This document shows positions 35,746-46,370 of a stretch of 64,000 nucleotides of DNA, one piece after another. Location: positions 3,162,001 to 3,226,000 of the forward strand of contig CP071498.1 of NCBI GenBank assembly GCA_017354895.1, read 5' to 3'. The stretch comes from Podospora comata (taxonomy: Eukaryota > Ascomycota > Sordariomycetes > Sordariales > Podosporaceae). The translations under genes were made by a program, and so were the position numbers. Under the pieces are notes generated by a model. It saw only the letters and a list, made by a program, of their open reading frames with translations, was not told the DNA's origin and made no database searches. The stretch's first letter is position 1. The number at the start of each line of letters is the position of its first letter.

Positions 35746-36555
35746 TGTGAGGTGATGATATGGACAGCGGCAAGAAGGTTGTCGTCGGTCGTCGCAATCC
35801 AGGTCGGCTTCTGTCTCTTGCGACGGCGATAACTTTTTTCTGGGTCCTCCAAGAATTTTTGGCGGTCGGAGGGCAGGATTTTCCGCTTATCTTATCAGCG
35901 AGATCTGTGCCTGCCGGGACACCCCTGCTCAGCCCAAGAATAAGGTAGGTGGGGCTAATGTGGGGCGTTCGTTGTGGTTGCTTGCAGCTGTTGTTCCAGA
36001 TCTCTGGTTCTTCAGGTGCTTCCGTCCAGATGACGATCCAAGAAATCTCATGATTGGTTCTGTTTGTTTACTTACTTTTCCATCGCACGAGGCACTTCAA
36101 GAACTGTTCCTAAGACGATTTATCCATTTGCATCTTCTATTCGAAGCCATTTTCTTCAAACATACAAATAATACATACATCACCCTAAAAGCATTCCGTC
36201 CATTTCGTTCCCTTAGCACCTCCTCATCGTCCTCGTCCTCTTCCCCCATCGTCAAGCCAGATGACGACGCCAATTCGTCAGCGAAGCCATCAACCATCAC
36301 CCCCCTGCAATAAAAAACCAAATTATACACGGAAACAAAACGCCTTGCGCTATGCGAATATCCTGGAGTAAATACAGCGCTACAAAGCGACGACCCCTAA
36401 TATGAGACAGACGAAGAAATGGGGTATGGGGGTATGTGAACAAGGTGTTTCCGTTTTCCGTCGCAACAAGAACTCCGCCACCGCCGCCGATAGCCGATAC
36501 GAGAGAAACCATGGATCAAAAAGGTGAAATAATGTGACATGTTGTAGTGAATAGT
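35746..36555. other. intergenic, upstream of the L1-fold gene
   Basis: This holds the promoter of the L1-fold gene and the 3' untranslated region of the FHA gene. An acidic 77-codon minus-strand frame at 36097-36330 was considered and rejected. Confidence 0.5.
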
Positions 36556-38147
36556 TCAAGGAGTCTTGGGGCGCTTCCAAAAGTATTGCTGAACTCATGT
36601 TAGTCATGTTGACAAACTGAACAGTACGATTTGGGTGGGCTTACTTTGTGCTGCTTGCGGCAGTTTCTCAAACTGGGCTTCCGAAGGCCGTCCGTCACGG
36701 CCAGACGGCGATGTTCATCACTATCCTTCTCAGGGATGTAGTAATACTCGCTTTCCAGAGGCTTTCCGGCCGCGTCCTTGCCCTGTCTACGGATGATGCC
36801 GACCGCCGCAGTGCCTTCAATAATAACACGGAGCTGGTCCTTCTTCAAGTCCTTCTTTTCGGCAGCAGGAAGATTGGTCATGATGGTGGTCAAAGGAGTC
36901 GAAGAGAGACGAGAGAATGCAAGCTGGTTGACCACGTGGTTGGTGATGTTGGCCTTCTGTTCATCACTAAGACCGCTCAACAAATCCTCAGCCTCGTCTT
37001 CAGAGATGGGCTCCATTCTCTCCTGTGTTCTGCCAGCCATATCGGAAAGTGGGTTACGAGACACACGGTGTCCCCGAGGAGAGTTGGCCGAGAAAGAGGC
37101 AAGGCGGCTGTTGAGGTTGGCGCCAAAGGGACCGAAAGAGTGAATGATGGGGTCATTCTCCTCGTCTGCATCGTTTTCCTCCTCCGATTCGGGCTCGCTT
37201 AGGTCGCTGGACAAACTTGGAGCAGCTTGTGTCATGAAGCTCTCCTCGGCAGCGTCGGTCAGTCTCGGCAATTCTTGCTCATCAGCACTGGCATCCTCAT
37301 AGATCTGCACCGCGTCGGCATGCTCGTTATCAACAGCCAACAACTCGTTGAGGCTCGCATTTGCCCTGGACACATTGGCAGGTGTGGGTGACTCGGGACT
37401 ACCGATGCGCACCGACCTTCTAAGAGGACTACCATGAAGCTCCGAAGCACCTGCCACCCTGCCAACTCTTGGGCGAGGAGACTCATCCCAGGATGAATCG
37501 CTGAGCTGAGCCAACACGTCACGTTCCTTCTCACGACGCGGCCATTGTACCAATACTCTCGCATCGTGGACATCGATCATGATGTCAGCACCTTCGGTCT
37601 CTGAGGTGAAGGAATCACCCTTGGCCAACTCCCATGTCTGCCCCTGGCAGTGAAGCTTTAGGCCGTTCCATCCATTGCATACAATCTCAATCTTGTTTGG
37701 CTCGAGGGGCTCTGCGGCGGCGATATATCGCGCCTTGACGTGTACTCTGCTGATTAACCGGTTGGCCGACAGCTGATAGTGTGAAGAATTGCTCGATCGT
37801 CCCATCAACAATGTCTCCCCGTTCTCGTTGAGGTCCACAGAGCGGACATCGCACAGTGGAGCACGCTCTGTGACGCTTGACCTCGACTGTGGTCTTGGAG
37901 GAGCCGGCCGGTTTCCGACGCGTGGGGGACTGGAGGAGAGGATGCCGGTGCTCGATGTTGGTGCCGGAGTGGGATACTTAAAGAAGGCTGATGCTGTTGC
38001 CTGCCGCTTCGATGGCCTTGGGAGACCTGGTGATGAGGAAAGGGGTTCGAATGCAGGGAGCAAGGAAGGTGCAGGCCGCTTTACGCCCTGGAGGGTGGGC
38101 AGCGAGGGCTCCCGGGTCTTGGTGAGGGCGGAAGGAGAGGAGTCCAT
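36556..38147 (-). CDS. FHA-domain protein (Tos4-like)
   Basis: Exons 38147-36645 and 36588-36556, joined by a 56-base intron (GTAAGC donor, ATGACTAAC branch, TTCAG acceptor), give 511 residues. The tiny last exon adds QYFWKRPKTP, completing a basic C-terminus. The FHA domain spans about residues 100-195: LLMGRSSNSSHYQLS, then LISRVHVKARY and CNGWNGLKLH, which include the Arg, Ser and Asn-region contacts used for phospho-Thr binding. The flanks are disordered, Ser/Pro-rich and acidic (SEPESEEENDADEEND), with likely CDK-type SP/TP sites. Yeast Tos4/Plm2 are chromatin-bound FHA proteins in the G1/S and DNA-damage response. The same role is inferred here. Confidence 0.82.
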
Positions 38148-40185
38148 TGTTCGTGTTGTCTGGATCTTGGTTGGCTCACGTCTTGATCGTGACAGGTTTA
38201 CGGAGTAGCTTTTGCAAAATTGGGAGTGGTGGTGAGGTTGGAAAAACCTTTGCTAACCGTGTCCTGGAAGTGGAAACCTCGCGTGTCCAGGTTGAGGCGC
38301 GTCGAAGTGCGGTCTTTTCCACCTGCAGAACCCGCCTACCAAATCGCGATGTTCCTTGTAAGTCGGTCCAATTATGGGTGAGCTGCTGTAGCTGACAATG
38401 ACGAGGACAGCAAGGGATAATAGAAAGAAAGAGAATAGAAAGCCCAATCACAAAAAGATGGCCTCGTGGAAAGTGACCCGGGTAGTGTGTAGCTGGGAGG
38501 GCTTTGTGGGAAGTGGGGATTTTGGGTATTTAAGAGATGCAGGTTTCGTGTCCCGTCGTCTTACTCGTTGCGGCAGGACGCGATTTTGTTAAAGAGGAGT
38601 CCCTGCTGCGGCGGGCGCGTTTTTGGCGTGGCATCCCATGTCGCGTTGTCTGGCTGACTGGCGTGCTTCGGTCCAGCATTGTCCAGCGCTGATCCCGGGC
38701 CATTTGGTGGCTTCAGCAGGTTCGAGGTCCCCTATGGAGTATTCACCCCCCTTGCACAGCGGTTATGCATCAGTACAATCTGATGACATACAGGGGGGGT
38801 TTGAGTGGCAGAATTCAATCCCAGCTTTAAAATCCGATGGATTTAGATTGGATAAGGTAGATATCTCCCTACAGTCAGACGAACATGTGGGGGCTCTTTG
38901 ACAATGACTTTCTTTCTACATGGACGGTTTGTTATTTGTTTTCCCCTTCTTCTTCTTCTTGTCCATCCTCATCCGCCTTTTCTCTCTCGCTCTCGCCAAC
39001 GTTGGCCCATGTTTCCGCTACTGCAGCAACGCAGAAAAAAGCCAGCCTCCTCCCCCACCTCAGGTTGCTTAAGAGCTCCGCTCCAACAATTTTCTAGGCG
39101 CGTTTTTTCGCACCTCCTCTGCCCGAGGCACCCACTCCATTTAAAGTTTCGCGATCCAATCCCACCATGGCTGGATGTTCCCCACAGCTAGATTATTGAA
39201 CTTTATTGATATTCTAGGCCCGAACATTTTTTGTTGGTGATGTTGTGGAAATAGATAGTTTCACTGGAGCAAAAAGACGTTCACCTAACCCACGAGTTCT
39301 GAAGCTTGGGACGAGCTTTGGCATGTGAGCTCATCTCTTTTGGAACCCGCATGTTCCCTGTTCTTGTTGTGCAGTTCGGAGTTGGATCACCGATCGGGGT
39401 GCGCCGAGGATAGATAGGTAGGTAGCCAAAAGGATTCCGATGGGTTGATAAGATAAGTATTGAGGAGTCTCATGAATGTGCCTACTGGGCTTGTAAGCTC
39501 GTATCTTGAAGAGGAGCCTTTCGAAAAGCCACATCGGCCATGAAGTTCTTGTCATCATTGCTCTCAACGCTACTGTTGCTCAACAGCTCGGATCCCAGAG
39601 CAAAGCATGAGACACTGTGTATATGTATAACCATGCGTCATTGACCAGCTGGTCAATATTCGGAATCCAACACTTGCAACAACCAGACAGCTGTATGCTG
39701 TAAGGAATGCTCACATGTCGTGACACTCGGCCATGGTCATGCCGCCTCTCAGCCACCTTCGCAATCTTCAGAAATTAGGCCCATGATGTCTCTCCATGAC
39801 GCAACCCACAGCATGTTTGTGACCGTTACACCCGTTCATCCCACAGCAGACACAGCAAACTTAATTCCAAATACACTTTCCACCCCGTCATACCACAGTA
39901 TGCGCATAAAATATGTATTTGGGGTACTCCCATGCCTACTCAATAAGTAAAACAAAAGGTGCCAAAGACTCGGACCTTTGCCTGATTGTTTCCCAACCAC
40001 TGATTCCTGACGCCTATTCCCAAAGCGAACAAAAATACAAACCCTGCCCCTATACACAGTAAATGACTCGCTTCATCGCTGTGCTCTTCCCAGCTAGGTA
40101 CCCCATAATTACCCTTATCCATCCATGATTCATACCCAGAGTTCCCTGTTCCTGACGCACCCTTCCTAAAAAATAGTTCAATCCC
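38148..40185. other. 2-kb intergenic region
   Basis: This is the FHA gene promoter and the 3' flank of the thioesterase gene. A pyrimidine-rich tract lies at 38938-39000. A GATAGATAGGTAGGTA run lies at 39409-39424. Open frames are short, and no gene was recognised. Confidence 0.5.
39409..39424. repeat. GATAGATAGGTAGGTA run, copy 1
   Basis: This 16-base string is identical to the one at 44298-44313 and similar to the run at 4563-4578. All lie in intergenic DNA. Confidence 0.6.
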
Positions 40186-41322
40186 TTACAAGTCGTTGCC
40201 CATATCAGACTCAACATCTCCGCCCCTCGAAGCAGGACGGCCCTCTGACCTCCCGCCACTGCCCATGTCAAACTCTTCGTCTCCAACGTGCGAAGCAGGA
40301 CGGGGATCCGACCTCCCCTTGTGCCTATTCAAAGGCCCAAAGAAATCCCCAAAAGCCTCCGTCAACAACTCATCCGACAACTGCATGTGATCCCCAGGCG
40401 CAGTCCTGAACTTCAGCCCACCCTTGCGATCCAGCTCCCTCAATCCCAACCAATCCTCCGAATACAGCTTCCTCGCACGCAAAGGTGTAATCTCGGTGCC
40501 ATTCACATCCTCAAACCACGACGTCTCCTTGGGCACCACCGTCGTGTCCTCGTCAAACATGTACATGACAAAGTTCTCCAGCTTCGCAATGTTCTTCTTG
40601 TACGTCTCGTTCTTGATCGACCGCTCGTTGTTGATATCCGCAAGGAAGTTGGAATGCTCGAGGTACTTCTCGTATTGTTCAGGATCGCGGAAATACTGCG
40701 CGGGGACCAGCTTGCCCTGGACCGTGGGGGACCATGGATTGGTCCCTAGGACGGCCATGGCGAACCGGCAGATCCAGTCGTTCGTCTCGCAGTCTCTAAA
40801 GCGGGTGATGCCGTTGTGCTGGGAGCCGAAGGTGATCAAACTCCGGACGGGGGGATTGTTACAGCGCTCGACGTAGCCGCGGAGGAACTGGCCGCCTTGG
40901 GAGAAGCCCACGGCGTCGATGGCTGGGGCGGTGGAGAGGATGGGGTGGGCGGCGATGTCGGCGCACACTTTGGCTAGTTGCTCGGTGACGTTGCCGACGA
41001 AGGAGTCGTAGCGGTCGCGGTTGCCGGCGTCTTCGATGCGAATGGGGTAGACGAGTGTGCCGGGGTTGACTGACTCGGCGAGGTCGGCTACCTGGCGCAT
41101 GCCATCGGCGTTGTAGGCGTCTCCGAGACCTGGTTCGAAGGAAAGTTAGCTGAAGATGGTCAATCAATGGAGCGAGCTGCGGTACTCACCATGCCAGATC
41201 ACCACTGGCAGCGGGGTGTCATCATCGTCGTCATCTTCAAAGCGACTGACGGGGCTGGCAAACGTCGTCGCAAGCAGCGACCCGGCTGTGAACAACAGCC
41301 GCAAGTGGTTTTTTATCGCCAT
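40186..41322 (-). CDS. PPT1: palmitoyl-protein thioesterase
   Basis: Exons 41322-41190 and 41129-40186 (GTGAGT donor, CCAG acceptor) close in phase, 358 residues. The ATG at 41322 starts a signal peptide (LRLLFTAGSLLATTFASP). The splice rebuilds the WHGLGDAYNADGM oxyanion segment typical of PPT1. The Ser nucleophile is in AVGFSQGGQFLRGYVERC (about residue 120), followed by SLITFGSQHNGI. The Asp is in MYMFDEDTTVVPKETSWF and the His in APGDHMQL. All three catalytic residues are therefore present. The enzyme removes fatty acyl groups from Cys of proteins in the vacuole or lysosome. The last 45 residues contain two near-repeats (SDPRPASHVGDEE and SEGRPASRGGDVE) that are not part of the catalytic fold. 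Confidence 0.93.
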
Positions 41323-41999
41323 GATTTCGAGACTCCACGTGATAGAGTGCAGTAATGGCAGAACGACAGATTGAATGATTGCGCACCAGCAAAATAGTCG
41401 AAGGCGATGGGATTAGCGCATCAACTTGGTGTTGGTTGGGAACAAACAGTCCAACAGGGTGCCTGAAAGAGCGACACTCGAAGACAATGCACTGCCAAGT
41501 CAATGGCTGCAGGGGTCAATACTCCCCCACCGATGGCGGGGGTGGTGATCTCATTGGCCAGTGCCCCCACCTCCCTTCTCTCTTCAATTGATCCTGGCAA
41601 GGGAACCCCACATTCTTCCTGTCTTGCTCAATCATCGATTCTGGCCATCACTCCCAAGACTTTCTTCTATCGACAGGTAAGCCACTGCCTTTCTTCTTTT
41701 GCAACACGAGTATGGACTTTTGCTATGACGATATCTGGTTATTTTCAAACGTTTCAAGACGGGGCTCAGACACATTGTCGATGCCGATATTGAACCATGC
41801 TGATGCTTGTTGCTCTTTCTTATCGCCCAGTTATCGCTATCATTCAACAAGAGTTGCTAACGCTGTGACGGATTCACAACATTTTACCCCAGAAACAATA
41901 GGAGCAGACGTGGTCTCCAATCTTGAAATCCCATCACCGCCTCGCATTCAACACCAAGTCCGATGCCCTGTTCCCGCTACCATCATCGTCCATTACCCC
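41323..41999. other. intergenic, upstream of PPT1
   Basis: This 680-base interval lies between the PPT1 start and the GFA-protein stop. No gene or repeat was recognised. Confidence 0.5.
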
Positions 42000-42527
42000 T
42001 CACTGCTGCGCTGCCCCGGCAACAGAAGAAGTCCACTTCGCCCGCTTGCTCGTCGAAAGCTCAACAGTAGGCTTCCAGTCAATTCTGTTTCGAGTCAGCA
42101 ACTTCCACGTGCTTGCTTTCCAATAGAATAAACATACCCCCCATCCAACACCGGTGTCCGAACCAATAGCTGCTTGAGCTGCTTCCAATGCTCAGGGGCA
42201 GTCCAAAGCGTCACCCCGCAAGACTTGCAAAACATCTTGTCTTTGGGCTTGCCGCTGTCGGTATTCTTGAAGGTGAAGGTGGTGATGAGCTCTTTGCCCG
42301 ACTCAATGTCGATGCTCTCTTCTGGGAAGGCCACCATCTGTTTTGGTGTTAGCCATCGCTCAAAATGTGTTTCAAGATTTTGAACTTACCACCTGGCCTA
42401 GCCCGCCAGCGCCTTTGCTGCAATGGCCGCAATAACAGGTGCATACCGGATCAATAGGCTCAGCAGAGATGGTGAAGCGGATGCCTCCCTCTTCGCAGAG
42501 GCACTTTCCGGTGTACTTGGCCGACAT
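42000..42527 (-). CDS. GFA/CENP-V zinc-domain protein (Mss4-like fold)
   Basis: Exons 42527-42390, 42337-42138 and 42084-42000 close in phase, 140 residues. All introns have GTAAGT/GTATGT donors and TAAC or TGAC branches. Cys ligands follow the glutathione-dependent formaldehyde-activating (GFA) pattern: GKCLCEEGG, CTCYCGHCSKG, and MFCKSCGVTLW. The second exon begins with an in-frame ATG that could mislead gene calling. The fold binds structural and catalytic zinc. Fungal members are poorly characterised, and bacterial GFA activity is itself debated. Predicted cytosolic. Confidence 0.88.
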
Positions 42528-44465
42528 TGTGCTGCGGTGCGTTAGTGAAGTTGGAGTTTAGGACCTGGTTTGGTGGAGTTTGATGTGAGGGGTCGAGAGA
42601 TGTTGATGTTTTTGAAGTCTTACATGACCCCCTTTTTATTACCCCAAATCTTTGCTTGATTATTGATACGAATGGCACTGGGGCTTACTAAGAAATGCGC
42701 CCTTCGAAAAACACCCCTTGACTGGGGTTGGAGCACATGCTTCGGGATTTCTTGCAGCCTATCTCCGTGTCATACCAAGAGCCGCCCCTCCTTCTTTAGT
42801 GTCGATGATTCTTTGGTTGTGCATGATGTATAGCTTGGCACTAAGACACGCCCAATGCTGGATCGTGTGTGCTTTATCGTTACATGGTGTGAATAAGCAG
42901 TCTTGAAACACCAATGTTGGCTGTTTCTTTCTGTCAGACATTTAATCAGCCTAGAACACAAGAATACCTAGACGCCTATGATTGTCAGCACCAAAGGTGC
43001 TTACAAGTTTCCCACGATGCTGGCTGTACAAATTGCCGAAAATGTAGGCTTGATAATTATCTCTCTTGAATCTCTTGCAATCATATATGCAAATTCAGAC
43101 ATGACTCGCCCCAAAATCCTAGAGGCACCATTCCTCAATCCAGGAACGCATGCATGAAATCCTTTTCCTTTTGGAGCATCATGAAAAGTAAGCCGAGTTC
43201 CTGAAGATTAGATGTAGTAAAGTATATGTTTAGCTTCAACGTTCGTACCGCTGATATCCCCTAACTGCCCACAATAACAACAACATCCTGGCCTGCTCTA
43301 TGGGTACTAATACCTTTGACTCGTCGTCATGCTTCGAGAGCACATGATCACCAAAAGGCGTTTTGAGATTCCCTCCTTGATCATTACCCTAATCAAGAAG
43401 TCACCACCCACTCCCACAAGACAGCAAAGGTAAGCACGACTGGTTAACTAGGGGCATCGATAAATAATACAAATACCTATCCTCGAAAAAGTCTGGACCT
43501 TATATATCGCTCGATGGTCCGAAAAGGCTTGAAGGGAAAGTTCAACAATTCCCCAGTTGGTGTGTCTTCATGCCAGCACACCAGCCAATATGACAATAGG
43601 TGAAAAAGGCTTTGTTTCTTTTCCTTAGCCGAGCACAGCATGTAGCCTGTCATTACATCTGGCCCTTCATTTACACGGAACGTGGCAGATTTGGAAGAAT
43701 CCGTGTAGGTATAAAGTCTGTATTGAAAGATGGTGACGAGAAAAAGAGAAACACGTCCATTAAGTAGGAGTCAAGTCTCATAACCACACGTGAGGAAAAA
43801 AGCCACCTCATTACAACCATAAAAGCTTACTACGCCGGTCTTGTATTCCTCAAGCTATATAGGCCAGTCGTACAAAGGTTATGAAACCGAGATAGATCTG
43901 CATCAGCAGGTCTAGCCAGAGCTTGCACACAATGCCATGCAATATCTTTTACAAAGTCAAACAGCATTTGCTTCATTTTGTCCGCCCCCAGCAGCAAAAC
44001 CAGATCACCTAAATATAGTGGGCAGCATGTGTTCATATGAGTTGATTGTGATGTTACAAGCACATGTACAAAGCCAAAATCCCCCTTATCATCATCCTCC
44101 ACCATGCCAGCCACGCGGGCGACTGTCCATAACATGATACCAATTTTCCCCACACAAGACTCTAACTCCACAACGTGGAGGAAACAAACCAAATTAGAAA
44201 AAAAATAGACTTTGTTCTGTACAAAGATTTCGACGTAATATATACCCACTTGAAACGAAAAAAGAAAAGTATCATCCAACACAAACATGCAAACATGGAT
44301 AGATAGGTAGGTATGCTCGCTCATCAGTCCCCCGTCCCACAGGCGGCTGCCAGCCTGCCATCACCACACATGAAAAAATGTCATAAAAACTCCCCAATAG
44401 CAATGCATGAAACCTTTCTTGTTGTGTCTCCCAAATTAAACCGTTCTTTTATTCTCCTTTGTCGT
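42528..44465. other. 1.9-kb intergenic region
   Basis: This holds the GFA-gene promoter and the 3' flank of tmpA. The second GATAGATAGGTAGGTA run lies at 44298-44313. A 164-codon minus frame at 43830-44324 lies just downstream of tmpA and is most likely 3' untranslated sequence. Confidence 0.5.
44298..44313. repeat. GATAGATAGGTAGGTA run, copy 2
   Basis: Identical 16-base string to 39409-39424, again in intergenic DNA. Confidence 0.6.
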
Positions 44466-46370
44466 TCAGAAATCCCAAAGCGTTCCGAAGGCGTGGAGTC
44501 CGGCTGTTGTCATGTTAGCTTCTTTGCTTCTCTTGTGACCTCCTTAGAAGAGGTAAAAACTTACCCTCCAAGCACCCTTGCATCATCTCATCGTTACCCG
44601 CCTTGTTCGAGGTGATGAAGATAACCTCAGCCCCAAAGCTGTGCCACACATCCTTCAGCAGCTGCATGCTGTCTGGCCTGCCTCCCCTCTTCTTGGTGTC
44701 CCACAAGATCATCCTCTCCGGCTCGATGTTGTCGTGGATCAACCGTGAGATTGTTGGGCCGAAGGTCTTCTCCTGATCCGAGCCAATCCAGATGAGGAAC
44801 CAGTTGGGGCTCTGGATGCATGTTGAGAGAGCGGCGCCAATGCCAGTACCGGTGCAAACTCTGATGCCGCGCTTGAACATGGCCGAGGCGTGTCCAACAC
44901 CAGCTGTTCTTTGTTAGTCTTCGTCAACGTAATGTGAAGAGAGCAAAGGGGAACATACCAAACTTGAGTTCACGGGTCCACACTGTCTTGGGCGGGTTGT
45001 CAACAAGGGACTTGGTGAAGTCGCCCTGAACGCCGCAGATGAGATAATGACACCCGCTCTTTCTCCCCTCACTAATGATACCAAAAGCATGGTACTCCAT
45101 GATGGACGTCCTGCTGATTCTAGCCAACAGACCCTGCTGCATACCGCGCTGGAACTTGAGAATGGCCACCTTTGGTGATGGAATCTCGACCTCGACCGGA
45201 ACTTCGCGAAGGGTGACCCATGGGATGAGAACACTGTAGCCATGTGTTAGCTTGACCGGCACACAAAGATAAAGGGGGAGGTGGTAAGCATACAAGATTG
45301 TCATGAAGACCGCAAACCAAAGCTCCTGTGTGGAGATCAAAGAGTGCGCATCCAACCTCCACTCTCCAAGCTTCAAGTCGTAGGCATTGCCGAGGACGAC
45401 GAAGATCCAGGTAGTTGCCAAACCCATCCAACCAATCAACCTATGATGTCCCTCGAACACGTTGTGGTGGTTGTTCCTGACCCAAGGAAACGCGCTCAAG
45501 ATACTGATCACAACCAGCACATTGGTGATGATACCAGTGGCGATCACGGAAGGGTGTTGCTTGGCATGGTGAATGAGGATGTCGACGATCTTGTAGAGAA
45601 GCCAGCTGTGGTGCAAAATTAGCATGTTATCACCATCAACTGAGCAGGAGAGAGACGTACCATGCTCCAGACAGGGCACATCCGGAGTGAATGCCACCGA
45701 CGTGCTGCAAGATCGAAGTTACAGCGAGCTTGAGCCAAATGGGGGCCCACTGTTCGATGTACTAGTCAGTGATTTTGGTCCCTTGGCATGATCGTCAACA
45801 GGGTTGATGACTTACACTCCTGAGCCCGTAAATAGAGATGATGTACAGGAACCGGAGGAACAGTTCATTTCTCATCAGGATGGCCATCAACAGGTTACCC
45901 AACACCAACGCGCCCAGGTGGTTTGTGGCGTATTCGAACTTCCCGATAGCAGCCATCAAGATACCGATCAGGTTAAGAGTCACCACAATGGTGAAGAACT
46001 TGCGGTAGGTGTTGTACCACAGTTGAAACAGAATCCATCGGCTGACTTTTCTCTTTGGCTTCGCTGGTGGCTTGCCTTGCGGCTTCTTGAGATCATCGCT
46101 GGCGGGAGAGGGCGGTGAGTTGCGCGAGGCAAGAGTGAGAACTGGTGTGGAGGAGGATGGTGTGATACCCTCATGAATGGGAGATGTTACCGGTGTTGGC
46201 TGAACTGTCTCGACCTGCTGGATTATGGCCTTCTCATCAACAGAGTAAACTGGTGATGGTGGGGTAGGGAGGACCGGTAAAGACTGTTGGGAGGCTTCGT
46301 AGATACCCTTCTCAGCGTCATCGTAGGACTGGGCGGTCGTGTCCCCGACGTGGTTGTTCCTCGACGACAT
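44466..46370 (-). CDS. tmpA: TmpA-type membrane flavoprotein (ferric-reductase-like)
   Basis: Six exons, 46370-45816, 45749-45661, 45605-45294, 45233-44959, 44903-44565 and 44503-44466, close in phase and give 535 residues. The N-terminal 115 residues are disordered and Pro/Ser-rich. A membrane region follows (about 120-320) with HLGALVLGNLLMAIL, LQHVGGIHSGC and NNHHNVFEGHHRLIGW. The spaced His residues could ligate heme as in ferric-reductase-like proteins. The cytosolic part has an oxidoreductase-like domain, and GVGHASAMFKRG then CTGTGIGAALS resembles a nucleotide-binding loop. The last 12 codons (GLHAFGTLWDF) sit on a separate tiny exon. Aspergillus nidulans TmpA is a plasma-membrane flavoprotein needed for normal conidiation signalling. 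The same family assignment is confident, the role here is inferred. Confidence 0.88.

Noticed and set aside
36097-36330. Acidic 77-codon minus-strand frame after the FHA gene
   Set aside because: It lies beyond the true FHA stop at 36556, and no acceptor/donor pair joins it in phase.
43830-44324. 164-codon minus-strand frame just downstream of tmpA
   Set aside because: It lies where the tmpA 3' untranslated region is expected, and the peptide has no coherent domain character.
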